Below are positions 6,293-13,430 of a stretch of DNA of 22,702 bases, piece by piece. Source of the stretch: SIG673 sp045638685 (lineage in GTDB: Bacteria > Bacillota > Clostridia > Oscillospirales > CAG-272); the NCBI GenBank assembly GCA_045638685.1, contig JAZUBT010000038.1, positions 1 through 22,702 of the forward strand, read 5' to 3'. A model generated the notes under the pieces. It saw nothing but the letters and a program-made list of their open reading frames with translations. It was not told the origin of the DNA and did not search any database. Numbering within the stretch: position 1 is the stretch's first letter; each line of letters starts with the position of its first letter. Made by a program: the position numbers and the translations under genes.

Positions 6293-7681
6293 ATGCAAGA
6301 GCTTGACGAAATATGGAATTTAGTTCTTGAGGAGCTTAAAAAAAATCATTCCCCTACGGTTATTTCGCTTTGGATAAGCAATTTAAAGCTTATTTCACTC
6401 ACTGATACCGACGCGGTTCTTTTAACCGAAAGCGCTCTTAAAAAGGACGTGCTTGAAAAGAAGCTTTATAAGTCGATTTCCGACTGCATTGAAACGGTTA
6501 TAGGATACAGTGTAAACACGGTATTTACAACCGATAAAAGCTTTGAGCTGAAAAAAGACGAGGACAAAGAGAAGGCCGAGAAAAAGATAAAACCCGAAGC
6601 TGCGGAGGAAAACGCTTTTCTTATTTCTCCCGAAAACAACGGTGCGCAAAGGGTACGCGGTGAAATTTCCCATTCCTCGCAGTACACCTTTGATAACTTT
6701 ATAGTCGGTTCGTCTAACCGTTTTGCGCACGCCGCATGTACCGCGGTTTCACAGAAGCCGGCAGACTCGTATAACCCTCTGTTTATCTACGGGCCGAGCG
6801 GTCTTGGAAAAACGCATCTTCTTTACGCTATAACAAACGAAATACATAAGAACTTTCCCGAAAGCACCATAATTTACGTTAAAGGCGAGGAATTTACCAA
6901 TCAAATGATTGAAAGCATAAGCCGCGGTCTTACAGGTGAATTCAGAGAAAAATACAGAAAAGCGGACGTTCTTCTTATCGACGACATTCATTTTATCGCG
7001 GGTAAGGAAGCAACTCAGGAGGAATTTTTCCACACGTTTAACGACCTTTACGAGCACGGAAAGCAGATTATATTAACGTCTGACCGTCCTGCAAAGGATA
7101 TAAAAAATCTTGAAGAGAGACTCCGCACGAGATTTGAGTGGGGTATTTCGGCAGATATTCAGCCGCCGGACTTTGAGCTTCGTATGGCTATAATGCAGAA
7201 TAAGGCGCAGACGCTCGGTAAAACCTTCCCGAATGACGTTCTTAATTTCCTTGCTGACAAGCTTACTAACAACATACGTCAGATAGAGGGAGCTATAAAG
7301 AAAATAATCGCTTTCAGCTTTTTAAACGGAGAGGAAATTACCATTCCCTTGGTAACGTCCTGTATTTCCGACCTTCTTTCGGCAAGCGGTCAGGTTACCG
7401 TTACTCCAAAAATGATAATAAAGAAGGTATCCACCAAATACGGAATAGACGAAAAGGATATATTAAGCGAAAAGCGCGCGAGCAACATATCACAAACGAG
7501 ACACATCTGTATTTACATTATGAAAAAGGTTTTAGAGCTTTCTTATCCTGCTATCGGAAAGGTATTTTCAAAGGACCATACAACTATGATGGCATCGTAT
7601 AAGCGAATTGAAAAGGAAATAAAAAACAATTCGGCTTTTGAGATTGAGATAAACGAGCTTATTAAGGAAATTACTTCTTAA
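6293..7681 (+). CDS. dnaA: Chromosomal replication initiator protein DnaA
   Basis: A 462-residue initiator of chromosome replication. Domain I (1-80) begins ELDEIWNLVLEELKKNHS; domain II is a short charged linker (about 82-125). Domain III is an AAA+ ATPase with YTFDNFIVGSSNRFAHAA, Walker A GPSGLGKT (167-174), Walker B LLIDDIHF (227-234) and the RxxFEWG region. Domain IV carries the DnaA-box-recognition signature DHTTMMASYKRI (428-439). The start ATG has an AAGGAG site 6 bases upstream. It is the first plus-strand gene right of the rpmH divergence, which fixes the origin. It should bind the box and trio array at 7838-7895 just downstream. A TTTTCCACA 9-mer also occurs inside the gene at 7026-7034. 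Confidence 0.98.
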   Translation: MQELDEIWNLVLEELKKNHSPTVISLWISNLKLISLTDTDAVLLTESALKKDVLEKKLYKSISDCIETVIGYSVNTVFTTDKSFELKKDEDKEKAEKKIKPEAAEENAFLISPENNGAQRVRGEISHSSQYTFDNFIVGSSNRFAHAACTAVSQKPADSYNPLFIYGPSGLGKTHLLYAITNEIHKNFPESTIIYVKGEEFTNQMIESISRGLTGEFREKYRKADVLLIDDIHFIAGKEATQEEFFHTFNDLYEHGKQIILTSDRPAKDIKNLEERLRTRFEWGISADIQPPDFELRMAIMQNKAQTLGKTFPNDVLNFLADKLTNNIRQIEGAIKKIIAFSFLNGEEITIPLVTSCISDLLSASGQVTVTPKMIIKKVSTKYGIDEKDILSEKRASNISQTRHICIYIMKKVLELSYPAIGKVFSKDHTTMMASYKRIEKEIKNNSAFEIEINELIKEITS

Positions 7682-7837
7682 AAAGCTTTAAACACCAAGT
7701 TAAACGCTTTATAACAGCTTTTAAACAAAAAATGCATTTATATTTTTACATTTTTTAACAGCTTATAAGCAGGGTTATAAACAGTTTAACACAGTAAAAA
7801 TTTCTCATAAAAGCTTACAAAATAAGGGCTTTCGAGC

Positions 7838-7846
7838 TTTTCCACA
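7838..7846 (+). promoter_or_regulatory. DnaA box adjoining the unwinding element
   Basis: TTTTCCACA, one mismatch from TTATCCACA. It is 13 bases from the first DnaA-trio. A poorer box-like 9-mer, GTTTCAACA, follows directly at 7847-7855, in the place where B. subtilis has two adjoining boxes. Confidence 0.75.
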
Positions 7847-7859
7847 GTTTCAACAGCCC

Positions 7860-7895
7860 CTATTACTATTACTACTGCTGCTACTCCTACTACTA
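7860..7895. promoter_or_regulatory. DnaA-trio array (origin unwinding element), twelve triplets
   Basis: Twelve consecutive in-phase triplets of the form CTN or TTA. Nine are strict CTA or TTA; triplets 6 and 7 are CTG and triplet 9 is CTC. The complement, read 3' to 5', is the GAT/AAT trio bound by DnaA filaments on single-stranded DNA. It follows a DnaA box and a GC-rich stretch and runs into AT-rich DNA, exactly the known order. The array is longer than the roughly six trios I recall for B. subtilis. Confidence 0.85.
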
Positions 7896-7945
7896 AAAAT
7901 CATAAATTGAAATTGAAATTTCGACGGCAGATAATCGAAAAAATC

Positions 7946-8122
7946 TTTCTGACTTTGTCCGACTTTAAAAAAGTCGGCGGGGTGTAGGGGCAGAGCCCCA
8001 AAAAAGAAAAAAGTAAAAAAAATTTTTTTGACGCCTCGCAGAAGCATTTTCATAAGCTTCAAAAAAGTATTTGAAAATAATTGTATATAAATGAAAGAAT
8101 ATAGAAAAGAGAGGAAAATTAA
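7946..8122. repeat. Double-hairpin intergenic repeat before dnaN
   Basis: Two hairpins, CCGACTTT-AAA-AAAGTCGG (7959-7977) and GGGGC-AGA-GCCCC (7987-7999), are followed by A-rich DNA and an A8T7 palindrome near 8015-8029. Read on the minus strand the block (GGGGCTCTGCCCC, then a C-rich piece and AAAGTCGG) resembles a GGGGC/GCCCC intergenic repeat I know to be common in gut Clostridia; this is recollection, not a search. It separates the origin from the dnaN ribosome-binding site (GAGAGG before 8123) and may stop transcription entering from dnaN's side or dnaA. Confidence 0.6.
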
Positions 8123-9265
8123 ATGAAGGTAACATTTGAAAAAAGCGTTTTAAGTAATGCTATTGCACCTATAATGGGCGCAGTTTCAAACAAAAATACT
8201 ATTGCCGCGGTTGAAGGCATACTTATTACAACCAGCGGAGATGACGGCTGCGTGCTTACTTCCTTTGACCTTGAAAAGGGATTCAGAACAAAGGTACAGG
8301 CAAAGGTTGAGGAAAGCGGAAGCTATATAATAAACGGAATAAGACTTAACCAGATAATAAGAGCAATGCCCGAGGGAGAAATAAGCATCACAGTAGATAA
8401 CCACTTTACCGTAAAAATATCAGGAGGAAAGAGTGAATTTGAGCTTAGCGCGCTTGACGGATCGGATTTTCCGTCGCTGCCCGAGTTCAGATCTGATATT
8501 AAGTTTACAATAAATCAGGAAGTTTTCCGTCAGATGATACTGCGTACAGTTTTTGCGGTAGCGCATAACGAAACGAGAGCTGTTCTTAACGGAGCGTACA
8601 TAGTATTTTCGGCTGAAGGCATAAAAATTGCAGCGTGCGACGGAAACCGTCTTGCTCTTCGTGAGCAGAAATGCGAAATAGTATCGGTAGGAGAAAGACT
8701 GCCGGAGGCAAAATTCATTCTTCCCGGAAAGTCGCTTAGTGAGCTTGTAAAGATACTTAAGGATTCAGACTCCACCGTTACGGTATCGGTAACCAGAAGA
8801 AACGCGGTATTCGAGTGCGGAGGACTTCTGTTCTTCTCCAGAATAATAGAGGGAGAATATCTTGATTACAGTAAATTTATACCTTCTTCAAGTAAGGTAA
8901 AATGCGAGATAGAAACAGAGAGATTTATAAAAAGTCTCGAAAGAGCATTCCTTGTTTCGGAGGAAAGAACCTCGGATAACACAAAAAACTACGTCAAATG
9001 TACCTTTGAATCGGATATACTTAAAATATCATCAGTTTCCGCAAACGGCAGAGTTTACGACGAGATATCGGTTGACGGACTTGACAGCGAAATACAGATA
9101 GGCTTTGACTGTCTCTATCTGCTTGAAGCACTCCGCGCCTGCGGAACCGAAAAGATACTTTGCGGAATGAATACGCCTCTTTCCGCGCTTGTAATTAAGC
9201 CGAGCGAGGAGGACGAAACGGAAAGCTTCCTTTATCTCGTTCTTCCGATACGTATGAAAGAATAA
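8123..9265 (+). CDS. dnaN: DNA polymerase III subunit beta (sliding clamp)
   Basis: A 380-residue clamp, close to the family's usual 370-380. It dimerises into the ring that tethers the replicative polymerase to DNA and is the docking site for many repair proteins. Three similar clamp domains can be followed: MKVTFEKSVLSNAIAPIMGA opens domain 1, FRQMILRTVFAVAHNETRAV and LNGAYIVFSAEGIKIAACDG mark domain 2, and FIKSLERAFLVSEERTSDN marks domain 3. The C terminus YLVLPIRMKE matches the typical MPxR-like ending that forms part of the peptide-binding pocket. A GAGAGG ribosome-binding site precedes the ATG. recF follows after 8 bases. Confidence 0.97.
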   Translation: MKVTFEKSVLSNAIAPIMGAVSNKNTIAAVEGILITTSGDDGCVLTSFDLEKGFRTKVQAKVEESGSYIINGIRLNQIIRAMPEGEISITVDNHFTVKISGGKSEFELSALDGSDFPSLPEFRSDIKFTINQEVFRQMILRTVFAVAHNETRAVLNGAYIVFSAEGIKIAACDGNRLALREQKCEIVSVGERLPEAKFILPGKSLSELVKILKDSDSTVTVSVTRRNAVFECGGLLFFSRIIEGEYLDYSKFIPSSSKVKCEIETERFIKSLERAFLVSEERTSDNTKNYVKCTFESDILKISSVSANGRVYDEISVDGLDSEIQIGFDCLYLLEALRACGTEKILCGMNTPLSALVIKPSEEDETESFLYLVLPIRMKE

Positions 9266-9273
9266 AAAAGCTT

Positions 9274-10326
9274 ATGTACTGCGAAAAAATAAGCCTTAAA
9301 AATTACCGAAATATTGAAAACGCCGAAATTTCGCTTACTCCCGATATAAACGTTTTATACGGAGAAAACGCTCAGGGTAAAACAAATATCCTTGAAGCAA
9401 TATACTATTTCGCCTATGGCAAAAGCTTTCGTCTTGCAAAGGATAAGGAGCTTATCCGCTTTGGAGAGACGGCGGCGGATATAAAAATAGAATTTACCGA
9501 TAAGAACAGAAAAAGAAGCCACGAGGTAAGATTTTTTGACAGTGCGAGAAAAATCTGTTTAAAGGAAAATATAAAAATAAGCCGTTTAAGCGAATTTATA
9601 GGAGTTTTCAGAGCCGTTCTGTTCAGCCCAGAGCATTTATCGGTTGTAAAGGACGGGCCTTCGGAGAGGCGAAATTTTGAGGATATAGCAATTTCTCAGT
9701 TATATCCCGCTTATATGTCGTCAATTTCAAGATACCAAAAGACGCTTATGCAAAGAAATTCTCTTTTAAAGGAGCCGGAAAGCTATTCCTTTAACGATAT
9801 GCTTTACGTTTATTCAGAGCAGCTTGCCACCGAGGCGGCGTTTATCTCCGAGTACCGTGAAAAATATACGGAAAGGCTTTCAAGCTGTGTGTCCGATATT
9901 ATAAAGGATATGACCTGTGGTAAAGAGGACGTAAAAATAAGCTACGGCAACAGAAAAAGCAAGGAAGAATATCTGAGACTTTTAACGGAGAACACCGAAA
10001 AGGAAATACACGCGGGTGTAACTCTGTACGGCTCGCATAAGGACGATATTTATATAGAGCTTAACGGAAAGGACTCCAGAAGCTTTGCGTCCCAAGGGCA
10101 GCAGAGAAGTATAGCTCTTGCTATGAAGCTTGCCGAGGGAGAAATATCAAAGGAGATAACGGGAGAATATCCGGTGTTTCTTTTCGACGATATATTAAGT
10201 GAGCTTGATAAAAGGAGAAAAAGCTATATTCTATCCGAGCTTTCGGGAAAACAGGTTATTATAACCTGCTGTGAGGAAACAGAGGTTGGAAATATTTATA
10301 CCGTAAAAAACGGTCAAGTCAGGTGA
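9274..10326 (+). CDS. recF: DNA replication and repair protein RecF
   Basis: A 350-residue SMC-like ATPase that, with RecO and RecR, loads RecA at single-strand gaps. It begins with the family hallmark LKNYRNI. Walker A is GENAQGKT (30-37), the signature motif SQGQQRS is at 273-279 and Walker B FLFDD at 302-306 is followed by the D-loop-like SELDKRR. Its start is 8 bases after the dnaN stop with no visible ribosome-binding site, so translation is probably coupled to dnaN. The yaaA S4-domain gene often found between dnaN and recF is absent. Repeat cluster B begins right after its stop codon and separates it from remB. Confidence 0.96.
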   Translation: MYCEKISLKNYRNIENAEISLTPDINVLYGENAQGKTNILEAIYYFAYGKSFRLAKDKELIRFGETAADIKIEFTDKNRKRSHEVRFFDSARKICLKENIKISRLSEFIGVFRAVLFSPEHLSVVKDGPSERRNFEDIAISQLYPAYMSSISRYQKTLMQRNSLLKEPESYSFNDMLYVYSEQLATEAAFISEYREKYTERLSSCVSDIIKDMTCGKEDVKISYGNRKSKEEYLRLLTENTEKEIHAGVTLYGSHKDDIYIELNGKDSRSFASQGQQRSIALAMKLAEGEISKEITGEYPVFLFDDILSELDKRRKSYILSELSGKQVIITCCEETEVGNIYTVKNGQVR

Positions 10327-10538
10327 GCCACCAATGGGTGCTAAAAAATGCTTTTATTTTAGTATTCATGAAAAGCATGACTTTAGCGACGCTGGCTATG
10401 TTCGCTTTAACATTACCGTCGCCTTTTGCCCGCGGGTGCTTACCCGCCCGTCGCCTCTTGCCATTGGGTGCTACCCAACGATGCTCGGTGTGTTTATTCT
10501 ATGTATCTCATCGCAGAACGCCGGCGGTTGCTACCCGA
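10327..10538 (+). repeat. Palindromic repeat cluster B, between recF and remB
   Basis: Starts within a few bases of the recF stop. Modules in order: ATGCTTTT/AAAAGCAT inverted repeat (about 10348-10378); the 41-bp core from TTAGCGACGC to CCGTCGCC (10383-10423), which matches the reverse complement of 16719-16759 at 40 of 41 positions; a 32-bp unit with CGGGT-GCTT-ACCCG; TTGGGT-GCT-ACCCAA (10464-10478); and a second core (10479-10537) matching 18746-18804 at 52 of 59 positions. Small open frames here have no ribosome-binding site and change frame at each hairpin, so I take the block as noncoding. Confidence 0.9.
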
Positions 10539-10570
10539 AAAAAACTTTTGAAAATATAACGTGAGGAAAA

Positions 10571-10822
10571 ATGTACGTAAGTATAGGACCTGAAAAAATA
10601 GTAAATTCCGAAGATATTATTGGAATTTTTGATATAGATACCGCTACGGCGACAAAAGCAACAAAGGAGCTGCTTAAATCGGCGGAAAAAAATAAAAAGA
10701 CTGAGATGACGGGTGAGGATATTCCTAAATCCTTCGTTTTGATGGCTGACGGTAAGATATACTTTTCACAGTTTGCCGCTAAAATTTTAAAGCGCCGCGC
10801 CGAAAAGGGAATTTTTAAGTAA
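10571..10822 (+). CDS. remB: Extracellular matrix regulator RemB-like protein (DUF370)
   Basis: An 83-residue protein of the RemA/RemB (DUF370) family; in B. subtilis the gene is yaaB, also placed between recF and gyrB. RemA is a DNA-binding regulator of biofilm and osmoprotection genes; RemB is its paralogue at this locus. The start MYVSIGPEKIV, then IIGIFDIDTA and the C-terminal KSFVLMADGKIYFSQFAAKIL are typical. The regulatory targets in this organism cannot be seen. A GTGAGG ribosome-binding site lies 4 bases before the ATG. Repeat cluster B (about 210 bp) is inserted between recF and this gene, which may uncouple the two. Confidence 0.88.
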   Translation: MYVSIGPEKIVNSEDIIGIFDIDTATATKATKELLKSAEKNKKTEMTGEDIPKSFVLMADGKIYFSQFAAKILKRRAEKGIFK

Positions 10823-10985
10823 AAAGGGTTTTTAAAAATAATCTTTCTAAAAAAACGTTTAATTAAGAAAAAAATAAAATTAATATAACTACCTTTTAAA
10901 ATTTTACCGATTTTACGGAAAACAGTAAATTTTACAAAAGGTAAAACGGCACTAAAAGACAGACAAAGAAAGGAAAAAGTCAAAA

Positions 10986-12896
10986 ATGGAAGAAAACAAA
11001 CAGTATGACGAAAACCAAATACAGGTTCTTGAAGGACTTGAAGCGGTAAGAAAACGTCCCGGTATGTATATCGGTTCGACGTCAATAAGAGGTCTTCACC
11101 ACCTCGTATATGAAATAGTTGATAACTCCATAGACGAGGCGGTAGCGGGATACTGCTCCGAAATACTCGTAACGCTTCATAAGGACGGAAGCGCGTCGGT
11201 TCAGGATAACGGACGCGGAATTCCTCCGTCAATCCATAAAACGGGTAAGCCTACTCCCGAGGTTGTATTTACGGTTTTACACGCGGGAGGAAAATTTGGA
11301 GGCGGCGGATACGTTATATCGGGAGGTCTCCACGGAGTCGGAGCTTCCGTTGTTAACGCTCTTTCGGAGTGGCTTTACTATGAAAACTGCAGAGACGGAA
11401 GGAGCTACACGCAGAAATTTGAGCGTGGACGCGTTACCGAGGAATACACCTGTTTGGGAGACACCGAAAAAAGCGGTCTTTACGTAAGATTTATGCCTGA
11501 CGCAACCATTTTTGAGGAGGTAAACTTCGATTACGACGTTCTCCTTAACAGAATGAGAGAGCAGGCGTTCCTTAACGCGGGAGTAAAGATAATATTCCGC
11601 GACGAAAGAGGAGAGGAGTTTGTCGAGAACGTTCTCCACTATGAGGGCGGTATAACGAGCTTTGTTTCTCACCTTAACTCGATAAAGCACTGCGAGATTG
11701 TCCATTCCGACGTAATTTATATGAAGTCGCAAAACGGAGTTAGCACAGCAGAGGTCGCAATGCAGTATAATGACACATACTCCGAAACGATGATGACCTT
11801 CGCTAACAACATAAACACTATTGAAGGCGGTATGCACGAGACCGGATTTAAAACCGCTCTTACAAAGGTTGTAAACGAGTACGGAAGAAAGTACGGACTT
11901 ATTAAGGATAAGGATAACGACCTTAAGGGCGAGGATACGAGAGAAGGTCTTACCGTCGTTGTTTCGGTAAAGCTTCAGGACGCACAGTTTGAGGGACAGA
12001 CAAAGTCTAAGCTCGGAAACTCCGAGATGAGAACTATGGTTAATAACCTCGTTACCACTAAGCTTGCCGAGTATTTCGAAGAAAACCCCGCTGTTGCGAG
12101 AGCAATTCTTGAAAAAACTCTTGCGGCGTCAAGAGCGAGAGAGGCGGCAAGAAAGGCAAGAGAAGCGTCCAGAAGAAAGGGCGCGCTTGACGGAGCGTCG
12201 CTTCCCGGTAAGCTTTGGGACTGTCAGGAAAAGCGTATAGAGGTAACCGAGCTTTATCTTGTTGAGGGTAACTCCGCAGGAGGCTCCGCAAAGGGAGCAA
12301 GAGACTCCAGATACCAAGCAATCCTTCCTTTACGCGGAAAGGTTCTTAACGTAGAAAAGAGCCGACTTGATAAGGTTTATTCAAATCAGCAGCTTCTTCC
12401 GATAATTCAGGCAATAGGCTGCGGAATCGGAGACGATTTTGATTTAGCTAAGCTCCGTTACGGAAAAATAATCATAATGGCGGACGCGGACGTTGACGGT
12501 TCGCATATACAGATACTTCTCCTTACCTTCTTCTTCAGACATATGAAAAAGCTTATAGAAGAAGGCCACATCTACCTCGCGATGCCTCCGCTTTACAAGG
12601 TATTTAAGGGTAAAAACGAAAGATACGCTTTCTCCGACGAGGAAAGAGACGCAATTATTCAGGAGCTCGGCGGCGAAAGAGTTGAAGCGGAAAGATATAA
12701 AGGTCTTGGTGAAATGGACCCCGAGCAGCTTTGGGAAACCACTATGGACCCTGAGAGAAGAACGCTTAAGCTTGTAACCATAGAGGACGCAATGCTTTGC
12801 GACGAGGTATTCTCGCTTCTTATGGGCGACCAGGTCGAGCCGAGACGTGAATTTATTGAGGCTAACGCAAAATACGTATCAAATCTTGATATTTAA
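10986..12896 (+). CDS. gyrB: DNA gyrase subunit B
   Basis: A 636-residue ATPase subunit of gyrase, which adds negative supercoils together with GyrA. It is the usual length for Gram-positive GyrB, without the insertion seen in enterobacteria. The GHKL ATPase domain shows EIVDNSIDEAVAGY, QDNGRGIPP and SGGLHGVGASVVNALS. The transducer domain follows, then the TOPRIM domain with LVEGNSAGGSAKGARD, LPLRGKVLNVEK and the metal-binding DADVDGSHI. After that motif comes QILLLTFFFRHM, where R is common in place of Q. The C terminus is GDQVEPRREFIEANA. A ribosome-binding site AAAGGA lies about 11 bases before the ATG. gyrA follows after a long 530-bp gap. Confidence 0.98.
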   Translation: MEENKQYDENQIQVLEGLEAVRKRPGMYIGSTSIRGLHHLVYEIVDNSIDEAVAGYCSEILVTLHKDGSASVQDNGRGIPPSIHKTGKPTPEVVFTVLHAGGKFGGGGYVISGGLHGVGASVVNALSEWLYYENCRDGRSYTQKFERGRVTEEYTCLGDTEKSGLYVRFMPDATIFEEVNFDYDVLLNRMREQAFLNAGVKIIFRDERGEEFVENVLHYEGGITSFVSHLNSIKHCEIVHSDVIYMKSQNGVSTAEVAMQYNDTYSETMMTFANNINTIEGGMHETGFKTALTKVVNEYGRKYGLIKDKDNDLKGEDTREGLTVVVSVKLQDAQFEGQTKSKLGNSEMRTMVNNLVTTKLAEYFEENPAVARAILEKTLAASRAREAARKAREASRRKGALDGASLPGKLWDCQEKRIEVTELYLVEGNSAGGSAKGARDSRYQAILPLRGKVLNVEKSRLDKVYSNQQLLPIIQAIGCGIGDDFDLAKLRYGKIIIMADADVDGSHIQILLLTFFFRHMKKLIEEGHIYLAMPPLYKVFKGKNERYAFSDEERDAIIQELGGERVEAERYKGLGEMDPEQLWETTMDPERRTLKLVTIEDAMLCDEVFSLLMGDQVEPRREFIEANAKYVSNLDI

Positions 12897-13430
12897 TATT
12901 TAAAGATTAAAGCTCTTTAATAAAAAGCGAAAAAATAGACCCCGTGTTTAAAAAGTTTTCCACAGGGTGTGAAAAAGCTTGGGGAAAACTTCTTAAATAT
13001 TGCTACCGAAATAAGAAAAAAAGTGCTTTGATAAGTTTTTAAGTATAAAGGCTTAAAGGGAGAAAATTAAGCAAATACAAGGGAAAAACGGGAAAATTCA
13101 GTCCGTGGATTAACATAGAAAAAAGTTTACAAAAATGGGAAAAATGAATGTTCAAAACAACTTTTGTCTTGTTAAAAAACGGGTGAAAACCGATATTTCC
13201 GCAAATTTCGACAATATTTTCCGAGGCGAACGGAAAACACGGCGCGTATCGGTATTTGGAGGCAATCCTTTAAAGGATTTTTCTCTGAAGCCTTATAGGA
13301 CCGAAAAATATTTATTACTCTCGGCGAAGGGTAAAGCTGATTATTTTAAAAGAATTTTAATTAGATAAGAAAATGTCAATATAAATAAAAAACAAAAAGC
13401 TATGCCGATTACAGAAAGGACTTTTTGGTA
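12897..13430. other. 534-bp gyrB-gyrA gap with DnaA-box-like hairpin
   Basis: No credible gene. A 9-bp inverted repeat AAGTTTTCC/GGAAAACTT (12953-12961/12983-12991) encloses TTTTCCACA (12956-12964), GGG and TGTGAAAAA (12968-12976), the latter two forming their own near-palindrome. A perfect 16-bp palindrome AATCCTTTAAAGGATT is at 13264-13279. The 77-codon frame at 13135-13368 lacks a ribosome-binding site and uses CGG arginine codons unlike its neighbours. A gyrA ribosome-binding site AGAAAGGA is at 13413-13420. Confidence 0.65.

Larger units (their letters stand above)
7682..7945. other. Replication origin oriC (dnaA-dnaN intergenic part)
   Basis: AT-rich gap between dnaA and dnaN. The first 110 bases carry several degenerate TTnTAAACA-like 9-mers (7686-7694, 7708-7716, 7719-7727, 7751-7759, 7775-7783), each two or more mismatches from TTATCCACA and possibly weak DnaA sites. 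Then comes a good box at 7838-7846, GCCCC at 7856-7860 and the DnaA-trio run at 7860-7895. Box, GC patch, trios and AT-rich DNA in this order is the basal unwinding arrangement known from Bacillus subtilis. Origin assignment also rests on the dnaA-dnaN-recF-gyrB-gyrA order and the strand switch at rpmH/dnaA. Confidence 0.85.

Noticed and set aside
7850..8062. 70-codon minus-strand frame across oriC
   Set aside because: Its serine run is the translated DnaA-trio array and the rest is hairpin repeat.
10323..10564. Two overlapping frames of 76-78 codons between recF and remB
   Set aside because: They lie inside the palindromic repeat cluster, lack ribosome-binding sites and mirror repeat sequence found elsewhere.
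13135..13368. 77-codon open frame in the gyrB-gyrA gap
   Set aside because: No ribosome-binding site, CGG arginine codons unlike neighbours, crosses a perfect palindrome, and no recognisable family.
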